From positions 589,020 through 653,019 of the forward strand of contig NZ_SMGI01000001.1 in the NCBI RefSeq assembly GCF_004346845.1: a DNA stretch of 64,000 nt, written 5' to 3'. The position numbers and the translations under genes were made by a program. Origin of the DNA: Winogradskyella wandonensis. GTDB taxonomy: Bacteria; Bacteroidota; Bacteroidia; Flavobacteriales; Flavobacteriaceae. Shown piece after piece: positions 17,474 through 26,587 of this stretch (its first letter is position 1; each line of letters starts with the position of its first letter). The notes beneath the pieces were generated by a model that did no database searches, had not been told where the DNA came from, and worked only from the letters and a program-made list of their open reading frames with translations.

Positions 17474-19162
17474 TTATTTTCTGTAAAAGGTTGCTTCAAA
17501 TGTAGAACTATTTCCAACATTATCTGTTACAATGATTTTTAAATTGTTTTCTGTATCGGTAACGATATTATCATTAAAATCGTGTGTTAGGGTGTTGGTT
17601 TTGTAATCATACTCCATCAAAATCCATTTTCCATTTACCGTAGCTCTATATTTAGAGATGCCGGATAAGTCATCTTCTATTTTTACTTTTAGATAACGAT
17701 ACTTACTTAACCACTTTTTATTCGAAAAGTTTACGGGTGTAATTTTTGGAGGAACGTTATCTGTAGTTAGTGCGTATAGACCTAGTGTTTTGCTGCTAGC
17801 TGTTAAGGTATCTCCTTTTCGTTTTGTGCTTACGTAGGTAGGTGTTTTGTAGTAACCATAAAGTCTAGCTATAAAAAGTTTGTCTTTGTCTGCGTCTTTA
17901 TAATTACTGATGTCGTAATTAATAACAAAGTTTTTCTGAAGCGGAATTAAATCTTTATGCAAGATTAAAGTGTCAGAACTAACCGCAAAGTTGATTAACA
18001 CATCTTCGTACACTGTGTTTGGATAAAACGTAACACTAGCATTATGTTCTTTAAGTACTGTAGTTTCCGCATTTTTAACTAAGAATTTCGCAGGTGCTAA
18101 AACTTCCTCTGGTTCTAAAGGCGCTTTATATTTTCCTGCTATGGGAATATTTAGTGTTGTGGTATTTTTTTTAAAATCTTTAATTTCTACTCTGTAGATA
18201 GACGATGTACTATCTTCAATTCTTACAAACCCATTATCGGATGCGTTTTTAAACATGCTCAATGGATTGTTTTCTTCAATAAAAAGTTTTTGGCTTCTTG
18301 TTTTTTTCGTTTTCCAAAGTTCAAAATCTATAAAACGATTAAGATGTTTCGTTTCACTAAAACTGAAACGTTTAAAATCCATTTCAAAAACCTGATTACC
18401 ATTAAAAAAAGCAGAAATATTGCTTACACCGTTATTATTTGGCGCTAGGTCTTGCTTATCGTAGCTAACTACGCCGAAACCAATATCTCCATAGGCTGTT
18501 ATTTTTTCGACGTCGTAATCGCCATTTTTCTTTTTTATTAATCGCAAAGGAATTCTTTTGTTTTTACCATTAATAAACGAATTTTTCGTTTTAGGATAGG
18601 CATAAACCGATGAGATAAACGGTTTGTTTGTGTCTTTTATATCTATACCAAATAGTAACGGATTAATTGGGCGTTCGGCATTATCCCTAATTTCAAAATG
18701 CAAATGCGGACCACCAGAGCCGCCAGTATTTCCAGAAAATCCAATTACTTCATCAGTATCTACCAATAAATCAGATTTATTCGGGAATAGTTCTATTTCA
18801 AAACTCTCTTTTTTGTACTGCTGCTTTTTAATAAAGGCTTCAATTTTAGGCGAAAACTTATTTAAATGCGCATAGACTGTTGTATAACCATTAGGATGTG
18901 TAATGTATAATGCCTTTCCGTATCCATAATGCGAAATTTTAATTCGGCTTACATAACCCATTGCAGCGGTGTAAACCTTTAATCCAGTTCTACCTTGGGT
19001 TTTAATATCAAGGCCAGAGTGAAAATGATTAGAGCGCAATTCGGCAAATGTACCAGATAAAACTAGGGTAATGTCCAAAGGGTTTCTAAAATAGTCCTGC
19101 GGATATTCAGATTGGGCATATAAAGTTGAAGACAATAAAAAAAGAAGAAGAAATTTTCTCAT
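17474..19162 (-). CDS. M23 family metallopeptidase (LytM-like endopeptidase)
   Basis: A 562-residue exported protein, signal peptide 1-17. The catalytic LytM domain lies at about 35-170: zinc ligands H48 and D52 in HFHSGLD and H155 in GGPHLHFE with H153 beside it, and YAHL near 97-100. The active site is intact, so peptidoglycan peptide cleavage is expected. The remaining 390 residues are beta-rich, with ISKYRATVNGKWILMEYD near the end resembling Ig-like folds often found in this flavobacterial family. It is the first gene of an operon with the TonB receptor. Confidence 0.9.
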   Translation of the reverse strand: MRKFLLLFLLSSTLYAQSEYPQDYFRNPLDITLVLSGTFAELRSNHFHSGLDIKTQGRTGLKVYTAAMGYVSRIKISHYGYGKALYITHPNGYTTVYAHLNKFSPKIEAFIKKQQYKKESFEIELFPNKSDLLVDTDEVIGFSGNTGGSGGPHLHFEIRDNAERPINPLLFGIDIKDTNKPFISSVYAYPKTKNSFINGKNKRIPLRLIKKKNGDYDVEKITAYGDIGFGVVSYDKQDLAPNNNGVSNISAFFNGNQVFEMDFKRFSFSETKHLNRFIDFELWKTKKTRSQKLFIEENNPLSMFKNASDNGFVRIEDSTSSIYRVEIKDFKKNTTTLNIPIAGKYKAPLEPEEVLAPAKFLVKNAETTVLKEHNASVTFYPNTVYEDVLINFAVSSDTLILHKDLIPLQKNFVINYDISNYKDADKDKLFIARLYGYYKTPTYVSTKRKGDTLTASSKTLGLYALTTDNVPPKITPVNFSNKKWLSKYRYLKVKIEDDLSGISKYRATVNGKWILMEYDYKTNTLTHDFNDNIVTDTENNLKIIVTDNVGNSSTFEATFYRK

Positions 19163-19285
19163 CTAAATAACAATTGAAGCTAAAATATAATTTTGAAAAT
19201 GATTTACAAACGCAAAATCGGTAATATTTTTCTTAACGATTTAAAGCTAACGCTATTACCTCTATTAAAAATAATTGTAAAAGAA

Positions 19286-19316
19286 TTGGGTTTTTAAAAA
19301 TCGAATGTTAACTTTG
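19286..19316 (+). promoter_or_regulatory. Promoter TTG-N20-TAACTTTG for the zapA operon
   Basis: A -33-like TTG at 19286-19288 and an exact -7 box TAACTTTG at 19309-19316 with 20 bases between them, as in Bacteroidota vegetative promoters. The box ends 24 bases before the ATG at 19341. Confidence 0.7.
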
Positions 19317-19340
19317 TTAGATAAGTATTGAAATGCTTAA

Positions 19341-19631
19341 ATGAGTAAAATTGAAGACATTGTTAATACGCTAGAGCGCCGAATATCAAAGGTTTTGCAA
19401 AAGCAAGAAGAGCTAAAGCAAACTAACGAAAGGCTGCTAAAACAGCTAGAACAAAGTCAGACACAAATCCTAAGTTACCAAGAGGAAATTAGTGATTGGT
19501 CAGAGCGATATGAAACTCTTAAAACGGCAAACGCAATGCTTGGTAGTGACGAAAATAAACGAGAAACAAAGCTCAAAATAAACGCACTTATTCGAGATAT
19601 AGACCATTGTATAGCACAATTGTCGGAGTAA
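19341..19631 (+). CDS. Coiled-coil protein upstream of ZapA (ZapB-like)
   Basis: A 96-residue cytoplasmic protein that is almost entirely coiled coil (about 5-72, with KVLQKQEELKQTNERLLKQL), ending in a short helical tail. In Bacteroidota a gene of this type sits directly before zapA; the size and coiled-coil nature resemble ZapB, which bridges ZapA to other division proteins, but sequence similarity to ZapB cannot be asserted by eye. Fourteen bases separate it from zapA and a promoter precedes it, so it heads the zapA transcript. Confidence 0.75.
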   Translation: MSKIEDIVNTLERRISKVLQKQEELKQTNERLLKQLEQSQTQILSYQEEISDWSERYETLKTANAMLGSDENKRETKLKINALIRDIDHCIAQLSE

Positions 19632-19645
19632 GTAAAGATTAGTGG

Positions 19646-19933
19646 ATGTCAAATCAGCTTAAAATAAAAATATCTATAGCTAACAGAGTCTATCCGCTAA
19701 CGATTAATCCTAGCCAAGAAGAAGGATTACGCAAAGCAGCGAAGAAGATTGAGGCTATGATTGGACAATTTGAGCAAAATTATTCTGTAAGAGACAAGCA
19801 AGATGTATTGGCCATGTGCGCCTTGCAATTTGCAGCTCAAGTAGAACAAAAAACAATAGATAAAGAGTATGTAAATGAGGAAGTTCAAGAAAAGTTAGAA
19901 GCTCTAAACGAACTTTTGCAAACGCATATTTAA
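19646..19933 (+). CDS. zapA: Cell division protein ZapA
   Basis: A 95-residue FtsZ-associated protein. The N-terminal beta-rich segment LKIKISIANRVYPLTINPSQEEGLRKAA is the ZapA globular head; a C-terminal helix (about 48-95, DVLAMCALQFAAQ) forms the dimer coiled coil. ZapA stabilises the Z ring. It is followed within 35 bases by the 6S RNA, the same neighbour order as zapA (ygfE)-ssrS in Gammaproteobacteria. Confidence 0.92.
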   Translation: MSNQLKIKISIANRVYPLTINPSQEEGLRKAAKKIEAMIGQFEQNYSVRDKQDVLAMCALQFAAQVEQKTIDKEYVNEEVQEKLEALNELLQTHI

Positions 19934-19965
19934 CTCGTACGTTCTTTAAAATAAATAAAAGGTTA

Positions 19966-20152
19966 CTGCCTACATTAGTTATATTTTTTTGATAAACTCA
20001 ACGTTAATTCTTTAAAAAGGGTGAGTTGAAGTTGTAAAACCGTGCTGCTGTTTCATTTATTTGAATCTGGGCAGATTTTTGAGCAGCTTGTTAGCCCTAA
20101 ACTTGTTTTTAAGGAGTTTATACAAAACAGAGAACTGATGTAGGCTTTTTTT
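19966..20152 (+). ncRNA. ssrS: 6S RNA, 6S-Flavo type
   Basis: About 187 bases. The ends pair: gcctacattagtt at 19968-19980 with aactgatgtaggc at 20133-20145, one G-U pair in 13. The inside is a long imperfect rod with a central bulge, and a run of nine T follows the closing stem, so transcription and termination on the plus strand are both accounted for. 6S RNA mimics an open promoter and sequesters vegetative RNA polymerase. The position between zapA and rny and the length fit the published 6S-Flavo class; the consensus itself was not searched. Confidence 0.85.
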
Positions 20153-20180
20153 TTAAATAGACATCAACTAAACTAAACAT

Positions 20181-21758
20181 ATGGATACTAACACAATTAT
20201 ATATATTGCTGTAGCCGTGGTTTTAGGATTGATAATAGGTTTTATCATCGCTAAATCTATGGAGAAGGGCAAAGCTTCAAAATTAATATCTGAAGCAGAA
20301 TTAGAGTCAAAATCAATTTTAAAGCAAGCTAAATCAGATGCTGAAGCTTTAAAGAAGGATAAAATACTTCAGGCAAAAGAGAAATTTATCGAGCTTAAAG
20401 CAGAGCACGAGAAAGTTATTCTTTCTAGAGATAAAAAAATGGCTGAGGCCGAAAAGCGCATTAGAGATAAAGAATCTCAGATATCTAATGAATTGTCTAA
20501 AGCAAAGAAATCTAATCAATCTTTAGAAGACAAACTAAAAGACTACGATTTTAGGTTAGAATTTTTAGAAAAGAAGAAAGAAGAGTTAGAAAAAGCTCAT
20601 AAAAGCCAAATAAAGCAGTTAGAAGTTATTTCTGGTCTGTCCGCTGACGAGGCTAAGGAGCAGTTGGTAGAGTCTCTTAAAGAAGAGGCAAAGACAGATG
20701 CGATGGCTTATGTGCAAGATAGAGTAGAAGAGGCAAAACTTACAGCTCAGCAAGAAGCTAAGAAGATTATTATTAATACCATTCAGCGTATTGGTACAGA
20801 AGAAGCTGTAGACAATTGTGTATCTGTTTTTAATATCGAATCAGACGACGTTAAAGGCCGAATTATTGGTCGAGAAGGTCGAAATATCAGAGCTATAGAA
20901 GCAGCTACAGGTGTAGAAATCATTGTCGACGATACCCCAGAAGCTATTATTTTATCATGCTTTGATTCTGTTCGTCGTGAAATTGCAAGATTATCATTGC
21001 ATAAATTAGTTACGGATGGACGTATTCATCCAGCACGAATAGAAGAGGTTGTTAAAAAGACACAAAAGCAAATTGAGCAAGAAATTATAGAGGTAGGTAA
21101 GCGCACGGTTATTGACTTAGGTATCCATGGTTTACATCCAGAGTTAATTAAGATGGTGGGTCGTATGAAATACCGCTCATCTTACGGACAAAACTTGTTA
21201 CAGCACTCTCGTGAGGTAGCAAAACTTTGTGGTGTCATGGCAGCAGAATTAGGGTTAAATCCAAAATTAGCAAAACGAGCAGGATTACTACATGATATTG
21301 GTAAAGTACCAGATGCAGAAGCAGATGTAGAAACACCTCATGCAATTTTAGGTATGAAATGGGCAGAAAAGTACGGCGAAAAACCAGAAGTTTGCAATGC
21401 TATCGGTGCTCACCACGATGAAATTGAAATGACCACATTACTGTCGCCAATTATTCAGGTATGTGATGCTATTTCAGGAGCGCGTCCAGGAGCAAGACGA
21501 CAAGTCTTAGATTCGTACATACAACGTCTTAAAGATTTAGAAGCTGTTGCTTTTGGTTTTAACGGTGTTAAGAAAGCCTACGCCATACAAGCAGGTAGAG
21601 AGTTACGTGTTATTGTAGAAAGCGAGAAGGTAAGCGATGATAGAGCAGCGAGCTTATCATTTGAGATTTCACAAAAAATCCAAACCGATATGACTTATCC
21701 TGGTCAGGTTAAAGTTACCGTTATTAGAGAGACACGAGCGGTTAATATCGCTAAATAA
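20181..21758 (+). CDS. rny: Ribonuclease Y
   Basis: A 525-residue membrane-anchored endoribonuclease initiating mRNA decay. N-terminal membrane helix (about 5-24, [19 protein letters not shown]), long coiled coil (about 30-165), KH RNA-binding domain ([19 protein letters not shown]) and HD domain with LLHDIGK and the catalytic histidine/aspartate pairs, including [11 protein letters not shown]. It lies directly after the 6S RNA and ends at a terminator embedded in the convergent kinase gene. Confidence 0.95.
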   Translation: MDTNTIIYIAVAVVLGLIIGFIIAKSMEKGKASKLISEAELESKSILKQAKSDAEALKKDKILQAKEKFIELKAEHEKVILSRDKKMAEAEKRIRDKESQISNELSKAKKSNQSLEDKLKDYDFRLEFLEKKKEELEKAHKSQIKQLEVISGLSADEAKEQLVESLKEEAKTDAMAYVQDRVEEAKLTAQQEAKKIIINTIQRIGTEEAVDNCVSVFNIESDDVKGRIIGREGRNIRAIEAATGVEIIVDDTPEAIILSCFDSVRREIARLSLHKLVTDGRIHPARIEEVVKKTQKQIEQEIIEVGKRTVIDLGIHGLHPELIKMVGRMKYRSSYGQNLLQHSREVAKLCGVMAAELGLNPKLAKRAGLLHDIGKVPDAEADVETPHAILGMKWAEKYGEKPEVCNAIGAHHDEIEMTTLLSPIIQVCDAISGARPGARRQVLDSYIQRLKDLEAVAFGFNGVKKAYAIQAGRELRVIVESEKVSDDRAASLSFEISQKIQTDMTYPGQVKVTVIRETRAVNIAK

Positions 21759-21782
21759 TATTAGCTTTACATTAAGAGAAAT

Positions 21783-22949
21783 TTAAGCATCCAATTTATT
21801 TTGGATGCTTTTTTTTGGAAATTCTAAAATAAACTTAGTGCCTTTGTTTACTTCTGATTCTACAGAAATCTTTCCTCCAAGAGATTCTAACTGATTTTTG
21901 GTAATATACAAGCCAACACCTTCCGCATCCTTGTTTTTATGAAAAGTTCTGTAAAGTCCAAAAATATCGTTTCCAAAGGCGTTTAAATCAATACCAACAC
22001 CATTGTCTTCTACCGAGAGCAAAACTTTGTCTTGTTGGTCATTAGCTCTAAGCTGAACAACCGCATAATTGTTAGGCTTAGAATATTTTAATGCATTACT
22101 TAATAGATTCTGAATAATACTTTCGAGATACGCCAAATTAAACTCGATGCAGATTTTTGAAGCAATATCATTGATAATTTTTACATTCTTGTAATTTATT
22201 CTAACCTCCAAATTTTTTATTGAATTTTCTACAAATGTCCTCAGATTTATTGATTCAATTTTATTGTCGTTAATAGAATTTATAGAAACAATTTCTCTAA
22301 GATTATCAATGGTTTTTTTAAATGAGTTAGAAACGGTTTCCATATTTTTTATGAGCATTTCTTTTTCAACATCAGTGGATGCATCTTTATAAAATTCTAG
22401 TAGATTTTCAAAATTACCAGAATGTTCTTTTAGATTGTGAGTTGCTATATGGGCAAAATTTTTTAGTTTGCTATTCTGCCTTGTTATCAAATCGAGAGAC
22501 TCAGAAATTGTGTCTTCTTTCTTTTTCATGTCCGTGATATCTACATGGACACCAATAACCCGTTTCACTTTGTCATCGGCGGTCTTTTCGATAACTTTTC
22601 CTTTGTCTAGTATCCAGCGGTAAGACCCGTTTTTGTGCCTGACACGACTTATGTTTTCGTAAATATCTTTTCTTCCAAACAGATGGTCTTTAAAGTCTGC
22701 GAAATATTTTTCTTTATCATCTTCGTGTACTAGGTTATTCCAAGATTGTGGGTCTTGTTCTAATTCTTCTTTTTTATAACCTAAAATATTAGCAGATTCC
22801 TTAGAAAAACTTGTTGTATTTGTTGTAGCGTCATGGTCCCATATTCCTATATTAGAAACTTCTAAAGCAAAACTCCATTTTAAATTATCAAAGAGTATTT
22901 TGTCTAGAGGCTGACCGTTTATTTTACGACTAAAAAAACTGAAATTCAT
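21783..22949 (-). CDS. Cytosolic PAS-sensor histidine kinase
   Basis: A 388-residue kinase without membrane helices. A PAS/PAC sensor lies at about 25-140 (IGIWDHDATTNTTSFSKESA, then RHKNGSYRWILDKGKVIEK). The HisKA-type dimer helix carries the likely phospho-acceptor H171 in FAHIATHNLKEH. The ATPase domain has an N-box (YLESIIQNLLSNALKYSK), DNGVGIDL and GVGLYITKNQLESLGG. No response regulator is adjacent, so it is an orphan. The last eight codons form the hairpin that terminates rny on the other strand. Confidence 0.88.
   Translation of the reverse strand: MNFSFFSRKINGQPLDKILFDNLKWSFALEVSNIGIWDHDATTNTTSFSKESANILGYKKEELEQDPQSWNNLVHEDDKEKYFADFKDHLFGRKDIYENISRVRHKNGSYRWILDKGKVIEKTADDKVKRVIGVHVDITDMKKKEDTISESLDLITRQNSKLKNFAHIATHNLKEHSGNFENLLEFYKDASTDVEKEMLIKNMETVSNSFKKTIDNLREIVSINSINDNKIESINLRTFVENSIKNLEVRINYKNVKIINDIASKICIEFNLAYLESIIQNLLSNALKYSKPNNYAVVQLRANDQQDKVLLSVEDNGVGIDLNAFGNDIFGLYRTFHKNKDAEGVGLYITKNQLESLGGKISVESEVNKGTKFILEFPKKSIQNKLDA
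21785..21816 (+). terminator. Terminator of rny inside the kinase 3' end
   Basis: Perfect 10-bp stem (21785-21794 and 21801-21810), 6-base loop, then eight T (21809-21816). Read on the minus strand the same DNA encodes the last residues of the histidine kinase. Confidence 0.85.
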
Positions 22950-23017
22950 TAATAGAAATATGGAGACAAGTAACCCTAAATATAACTAAATTTTTGTTTT
23001 TTAGAAGTTTATAGCTG

Positions 23018-23938
23018 TTATTTTCTTGGATGAAAGGTGTTTATAACCTTATTTAGCTGGGATTTGTCAATATGTGTATAAATTTCGGTAGTAGTAATAC
23101 TTTCGTGACCTAACATTAGTTGTATTGCGCGGAGATCTGCACCGTTTTCTAACAAATGTGTAGCAAACGAATGTCTAAATGTATGCGGAGAAATCGTCTT
23201 TTGTAGTCCGCTTTTGTTTACAAGCTTTTTAATAATTGTAAAAATCATTGCACGCGTAAGCTTATTCCCCTTGTAGTTAAGAAATAAAATATCTTTAGAC
23301 TCTTGCGCTATGTCAATATGTTTGCGTATGTCTAACCAGATATTTATTAGATATTGTGTGTTTTTACCTATGGGTACAAATCGCTCTTTATTGCCTTTAC
23401 CACTAACTTTTATAAAACCTTCGTCAAAGAATAAATCGGAAATTTTTAAACCAGTCAATTCGCTAACTCTAAGCCCACAGCTGTAAAGACATTCGACGAT
23501 GGCTTTATTTCGATGCCCAAGATTTACACCTCTGAATTGATAATTTAGGTCTATTACAGAAATAATGGTATCTATATCTTTAACAGATAGGGTATCTGGC
23601 AGTTTTAGGCCTAATCGAGGAGATTCTATTTGGTCAACAGGATTTGTATCTCTGTAGTTTTCAAAGATTAAATAATCAAAAAATATACGTAGTCCAGATA
23701 TGATTCGAGCTTGAGTTCTACTTTTTAATTCTTTAGATATTTTATAAACGAATTCTTGTATTGTAGCTTCTGTGATATCTATTGGCGAAACTAATTTGGT
23801 ATTGCTTTTTTCTAGAAAAGTAACAAGACGTTTTATATCGTATTTATAGTTGCTAATTGTGTTAACTGAGAGTCCTCTTTCAAGCCTAAGAAAGTGTTCA
23901 AAATCGGTTATAAAAGAGGTCCAACTCATCGATGACAT
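23018..23938 (-). CDS. xerD: Tyrosine recombinase XerD
   Basis: A 306-residue site-specific recombinase resolving chromosome dimers. The SAM-like core-binding domain (about 5-90, FLRLERGLSVNTISNYKYDI) precedes the catalytic domain with R157, K181, H252, R255, H278 and nucleophile Y287 (SCGLRVSELTGL, SPHTFRHSFATHLL, MLGHESITTTEIYTHI). All six catalytic residues are present. Residue 4 is a second possible ATG. It is a housekeeping Xer and not a mobile-element integrase: no attachment site, cargo genes or direct repeats flank it. A dif site was not found in the window. Confidence 0.92.
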   Translation of the reverse strand: MSSMSWTSFITDFEHFLRLERGLSVNTISNYKYDIKRLVTFLEKSNTKLVSPIDITEATIQEFVYKISKELKSRTQARIISGLRIFFDYLIFENYRDTNPVDQIESPRLGLKLPDTLSVKDIDTIISVIDLNYQFRGVNLGHRNKAIVECLYSCGLRVSELTGLKISDLFFDEGFIKVSGKGNKERFVPIGKNTQYLINIWLDIRKHIDIAQESKDILFLNYKGNKLTRAMIFTIIKKLVNKSGLQKTISPHTFRHSFATHLLENGADLRAIQLMLGHESITTTEIYTHIDKSQLNKVINTFHPRK

Positions 23939-24145
23939 GTTAATATTTATCGGTAAAAGTAGCTAATTTGTGTAATATTTTAGGTAAATATTAAAACATT
24001 TGTTAATATCTAAAAAATTAAATCAATGATTATCAATTAATTATATTTTTTTGTTTATAAAATTGTTAATAAACCGACAAAAGTCATTTAATATTAGAAA
24101 AAAAAGTGTTTAGTTTGCATCATCAATTTTAAAACTTTTAACATT

Positions 24146-24685
24146 ATGAAAAAATTATTATTTGCTGCTTTAGCAGTATTCGCGTTTAGTTTTTCTAACG
24201 CACAAGAAGAAGGTGGCTCTGCTTTATCTAAAGGGTCATGGGTTATAGAAGCTAACACCGGTTTCGGAGGAGATGGTGTAGCTGCTCAAGGGGCTAATAC
24301 TGGTTTCGGTTTGTATTCTGTCGACGGGACTACTGTATGGGCTATTGGTGCTGAGGCTGGATATTTTCTTGCTGATGACTTAGCATTAAAAGTTGGTCTT
24401 GGTTACACAGATTTTGATGGTTCTTCTAACTTTACTTACAAGTTAGGTGCTAAGTACTATATTGATAGTCAATTTCCTGTTCAAGTAGATTTAACGGGAG
24501 CGTCAAGCGATGACGTTTTTGGTTCTGAGAATCCATTATGGTTAGGTTTACAAGGAGGTTATGCTTGGTTTGTTGCTGATAATATTTCTATTGAGCCAGG
24601 ATTAAGATATAACTTATCTTTAAACGAAGATTTCACTGACGAAGGTTTATTTGAATTCAGAATTGGATTTGCTTTACACTTCTAA
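24146..24685 (+). CDS. Outer-membrane beta-barrel protein
   Basis: A 179-residue exported protein: signal peptide 1-19 (ending SFSNAQ). The mature part alternates Gly-rich turns and strands (GSWVIEANTGFGG, LALKVGLGYTDF, FTYKLGAKYYID, ISIEPGLRYNLSL) and ends in a terminal aromatic-type strand (FEFRIGFALHF), as do small eight-strand porin-like barrels. A long upstream region (about 200 bases) and a strong terminator suggest monocistronic expression. I recognise no specific function. Confidence 0.85.
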   Translation: MKKLLFAALAVFAFSFSNAQEEGGSALSKGSWVIEANTGFGGDGVAAQGANTGFGLYSVDGTTVWAIGAEAGYFLADDLALKVGLGYTDFDGSSNFTYKLGAKYYIDSQFPVQVDLTGASSDDVFGSENPLWLGLQGGYAWFVADNISIEPGLRYNLSLNEDFTDEGLFEFRIGFALHF

Positions 24686-24703
24686 TAGAAAATAACACAA
24701 ATA

Positions 24704-24734
24704 AAAAACCGAAGCGAAAGCTTCGGTTTTTTTT
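24704..24734. terminator. Bidirectional terminator with GAAA loop
   Basis: 12-bp stem AAAAACCGAAGC/GCTTCGGTTTTT (24704-24715 and 24720-24731), GAAA tetraloop, and T runs on both strands. It serves the plus-strand barrel gene and the minus-strand TM2 gene that converge here. Confidence 0.92.
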
Positions 24735-24748
24735 ATGACTTTTTATGA

Positions 24749-25093
24749 CTAGAGTCCAGGATAGGAATCAGTCAATATTTGGACAATGTCTATAATGTGT
24801 CCAACAATAAAGAAACCAAATGTAATGATGTAAAGTACATTCCAGTACCAAGGACTTCCGATGTACCATCTGTGAGCAGCAAAGCCACCTAATACAAACC
24901 ATAAAGCGGCAGCAACCCATTTGTCTTTGCCAGCTCTAGCTGCAGGCACAGCTTTCATTACATCCTCGGATGTTGATTCTTCAATAACATTGTTTTCTGT
25001 AGCAACAGCTGCTCTTTTCACAGGAAATGAAGCGTAAGCAGCACTGAAGCTTAGCATAATAGCAAATGCAGTAAGTAAAAATTTAATTTTCAT
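24749..25093 (-). CDS. TM2 domain protein with signal peptide
   Basis: I start at ATG 25093 (MKIKFLLTAFAIML), giving 114 residues; a longer frame reaching 25165 only adds a hydrophobic, poorly matched leader. A signal peptide (about 1-21) precedes a short polar stretch and then a TM2 domain: WVAAALWFVLGGFAAHRWYI, with the G-x(2)-HR-x-Y motif between two membrane helices, and YIITFGFFIVGHIIDIVQIL. TM2 proteins have no established bacterial role. It lies between two outer-membrane and exported protein genes. Confidence 0.8.
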   Translation of the reverse strand: MKIKFLLTAFAIMLSFSAAYASFPVKRAAVATENNVIEESTSEDVMKAVPAARAGKDKWVAAALWFVLGGFAAHRWYIGSPWYWNVLYIITFGFFIVGHIIDIVQILTDSYPGL

Positions 25094-25209
25094 ATAAATT
25101 GGTTTAAGTTTGACTAAAAGTAAAAAAAAATTAAATACTACAAGATTTTTCTTACTAAATAACATGAAATTTGCGTTAATTGCACAAAAAATTATTATAA
25201 TCTTTATTG

Positions 25210-26088
25210 ATGAAATACTTTAAATATTTTTTATTTATCCTATTGTTTTCCGCTGTAGGACAGAGTCAAAACCCTAACAAATTCGCTGGTTTTATTAAGT
25301 TGCAAGACACATTGCTAATCAAATATAAGGTAGAGTTTAATGAGGATAATGGGCTGGTATCGGGATATAGCTTTACAGATTTTGGAGGTGAACACGAGAC
25401 AAAATCACGTATTGAAGGATACTATAATGACGATAAGAAAGAAATATCGTTTAAAGAAGTTGAGCTTATCTATACTAAATCTCCAGTTTCCTTAGACGAT
25501 TTCGATTTTTGTAATATTAATTTTATATCAAAGAGATTTAAGCTAGGCTCCGATAAGATGATGGGCGATTTTAAAGGGACGTTTAGTGATGGTGCAAAGT
25601 GTTTAAATGGAGAATTGGCAATGAATTCAGTTGAGAAAATACAGAAACGAATTTCTAAATTTTCTAAAAAGGTTAAAAATTCAAACCGAATTGCCGATAG
25701 TATAAAGACTAAAGTCCAGAACATAAAAATAATAGATACACTAAATCTTAATGTCCTAAAAAAGAATCAGATTACCACGATTCCCACATCCTCAAAATCA
25801 TTAAAATTATTTATATACGATGGAGGTCAAATAGATGATGATATCGTTACTATTTATGTAGACGATAAATCGTTGTTGACTAAGTACAGAATTTCTAAAG
25901 CTAAAAAGATTTTAGAAATTCCCATTAATAAAGAAATTACTAAGATAAAGGTGCTGTCGGAGGCTGTTGGCTCTATTGGTTCTAATACGGCAATAATTGA
26001 GATTTATGACGGTAAAAACACTATAAAAACAATGACAAATCTCGAAAAAGGTGAAACCACAGAGATTGATGTTGTCCGAAAACAATAA
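25210..26088 (+). CDS. Exported hypothetical protein
   Basis: A 292-residue protein starting at ATG 25210; the codon at 25207 is TTG and unlikely to be used. A signal peptide covers about 1-20 (LLFSAVGQSQ). The N-terminal 120 residues are beta-rich (GFIKLQDTLLIKYKVEFNE, SRIEGYYNDDKKEISFKE), a basic linker follows (RISKFSKKVKNSNRIADSIK), and the C-terminal about 90 residues look like a small beta-sandwich (LKLFIYDGGQIDDDIVTIYV). I recognise no family. A terminator follows. Confidence 0.65.
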   Translation: MKYFKYFLFILLFSAVGQSQNPNKFAGFIKLQDTLLIKYKVEFNEDNGLVSGYSFTDFGGEHETKSRIEGYYNDDKKEISFKEVELIYTKSPVSLDDFDFCNINFISKRFKLGSDKMMGDFKGTFSDGAKCLNGELAMNSVEKIQKRISKFSKKVKNSNRIADSIKTKVQNIKIIDTLNLNVLKKNQITTIPTSSKSLKLFIYDGGQIDDDIVTIYVDDKSLLTKYRISKAKKILEIPINKEITKIKVLSEAVGSIGSNTAIIEIYDGKNTIKTMTNLEKGETTEIDVVRKQ

Positions 26089-26103
26089 AGGCCTTAACGC
26101 TAC

Positions 26104-26131
26104 AAACCGAAGCTACAACTTCGGTTTTTTT
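26104..26131 (+). terminator. Terminator of the 25210 gene
   Basis: 9-bp stem AAACCGAAG/CTTCGGTTT (26104-26112 and 26119-26127) with a 6-base loop and a T run. The core closely resembles the hairpin at 24704. Confidence 0.85.
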
Positions 26132-26146
26132 ATGCTTAATTTTTAA

Positions 26147-26154
26147 TACCTTTA
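26147..26154 (+). promoter_or_regulatory. Near-consensus -7 box TACCTTTA at the aroQ start
   Basis: One mismatch to TAnnTTTG (final A), four bases before the ATG at 26159: the same spacing as at 11997 and 13839, so aroQ may also be transcribed without a leader. Confidence 0.4.
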
Positions 26155-26158
26155 CTTT

Positions 26159-26575
26159 ATGAAGAAACTCATAATAATAAATGGTCCAAATCTAAATCTC
26201 TTAGGAAAACGTGAGCCAGAAATTTATGGCAGTCAGACGTTTGAAGATTATTTTTTAAATCTCCAAAATCAGTTTCCATCTGTAGAATTAGATTATTACC
26301 AGAGTAATGTCGAGGGCGAATTAATAAATAAATTACATGCTATCGGGTTCAATTATGATGGTATTATACTTAATGCAGGAGCTTACACACATACATCTGT
26401 AGGCATCGGAGACGCAGTTGCAGGAATTGAAACACCTGTAATAGAGGTTCATATCTCTAATACCTATTCTAGAGAAGAATTTAGGCATCATTCTTACATA
26501 GCACCTCATGCAGCTGGAATTATCATAGGGTTTGGTTTAAAAAGTTATGATTTAGCAATCCAGTATTATCTATAA
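26159..26575 (+). CDS. aroQ: Type II 3-dehydroquinate dehydratase
   Basis: A 138-residue enzyme of the shikimate pathway. N-terminal IINGPNLNLLGKREPEIYG holds the conserved Asn, Leu and catalytic Arg/Tyr loop (REPEIYG); LNAGAYTHTSVGIGDAV and VIEVHISNTYSREEFRHHS contain the catalytic His and substrate-binding Ser/Thr. The length matches AroQ (about 140). aroQ next to xerD is common in this phylum; here about 2 kb of other genes lie between them. Confidence 0.95.
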   Translation: MKKLIIINGPNLNLLGKREPEIYGSQTFEDYFLNLQNQFPSVELDYYQSNVEGELINKLHAIGFNYDGIILNAGAYTHTSVGIGDAVAGIETPVIEVHISNTYSREEFRHHSYIAPHAAGIIIGFGLKSYDLAIQYYL

Positions 26576-26587
26576 AAAGTTTTTATT

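Noticed and set aside
23018..23938. Integrase of a mobile element
   Set aside because: Sequence and length fit housekeeping XerD; no cargo genes, direct repeats or composition shift around it.
25094..25165. Longer N-terminus of the TM2 protein
   Set aside because: It would put a hydrophobic, AT-tract-encoded leader before a complete signal peptide that begins at 25093.
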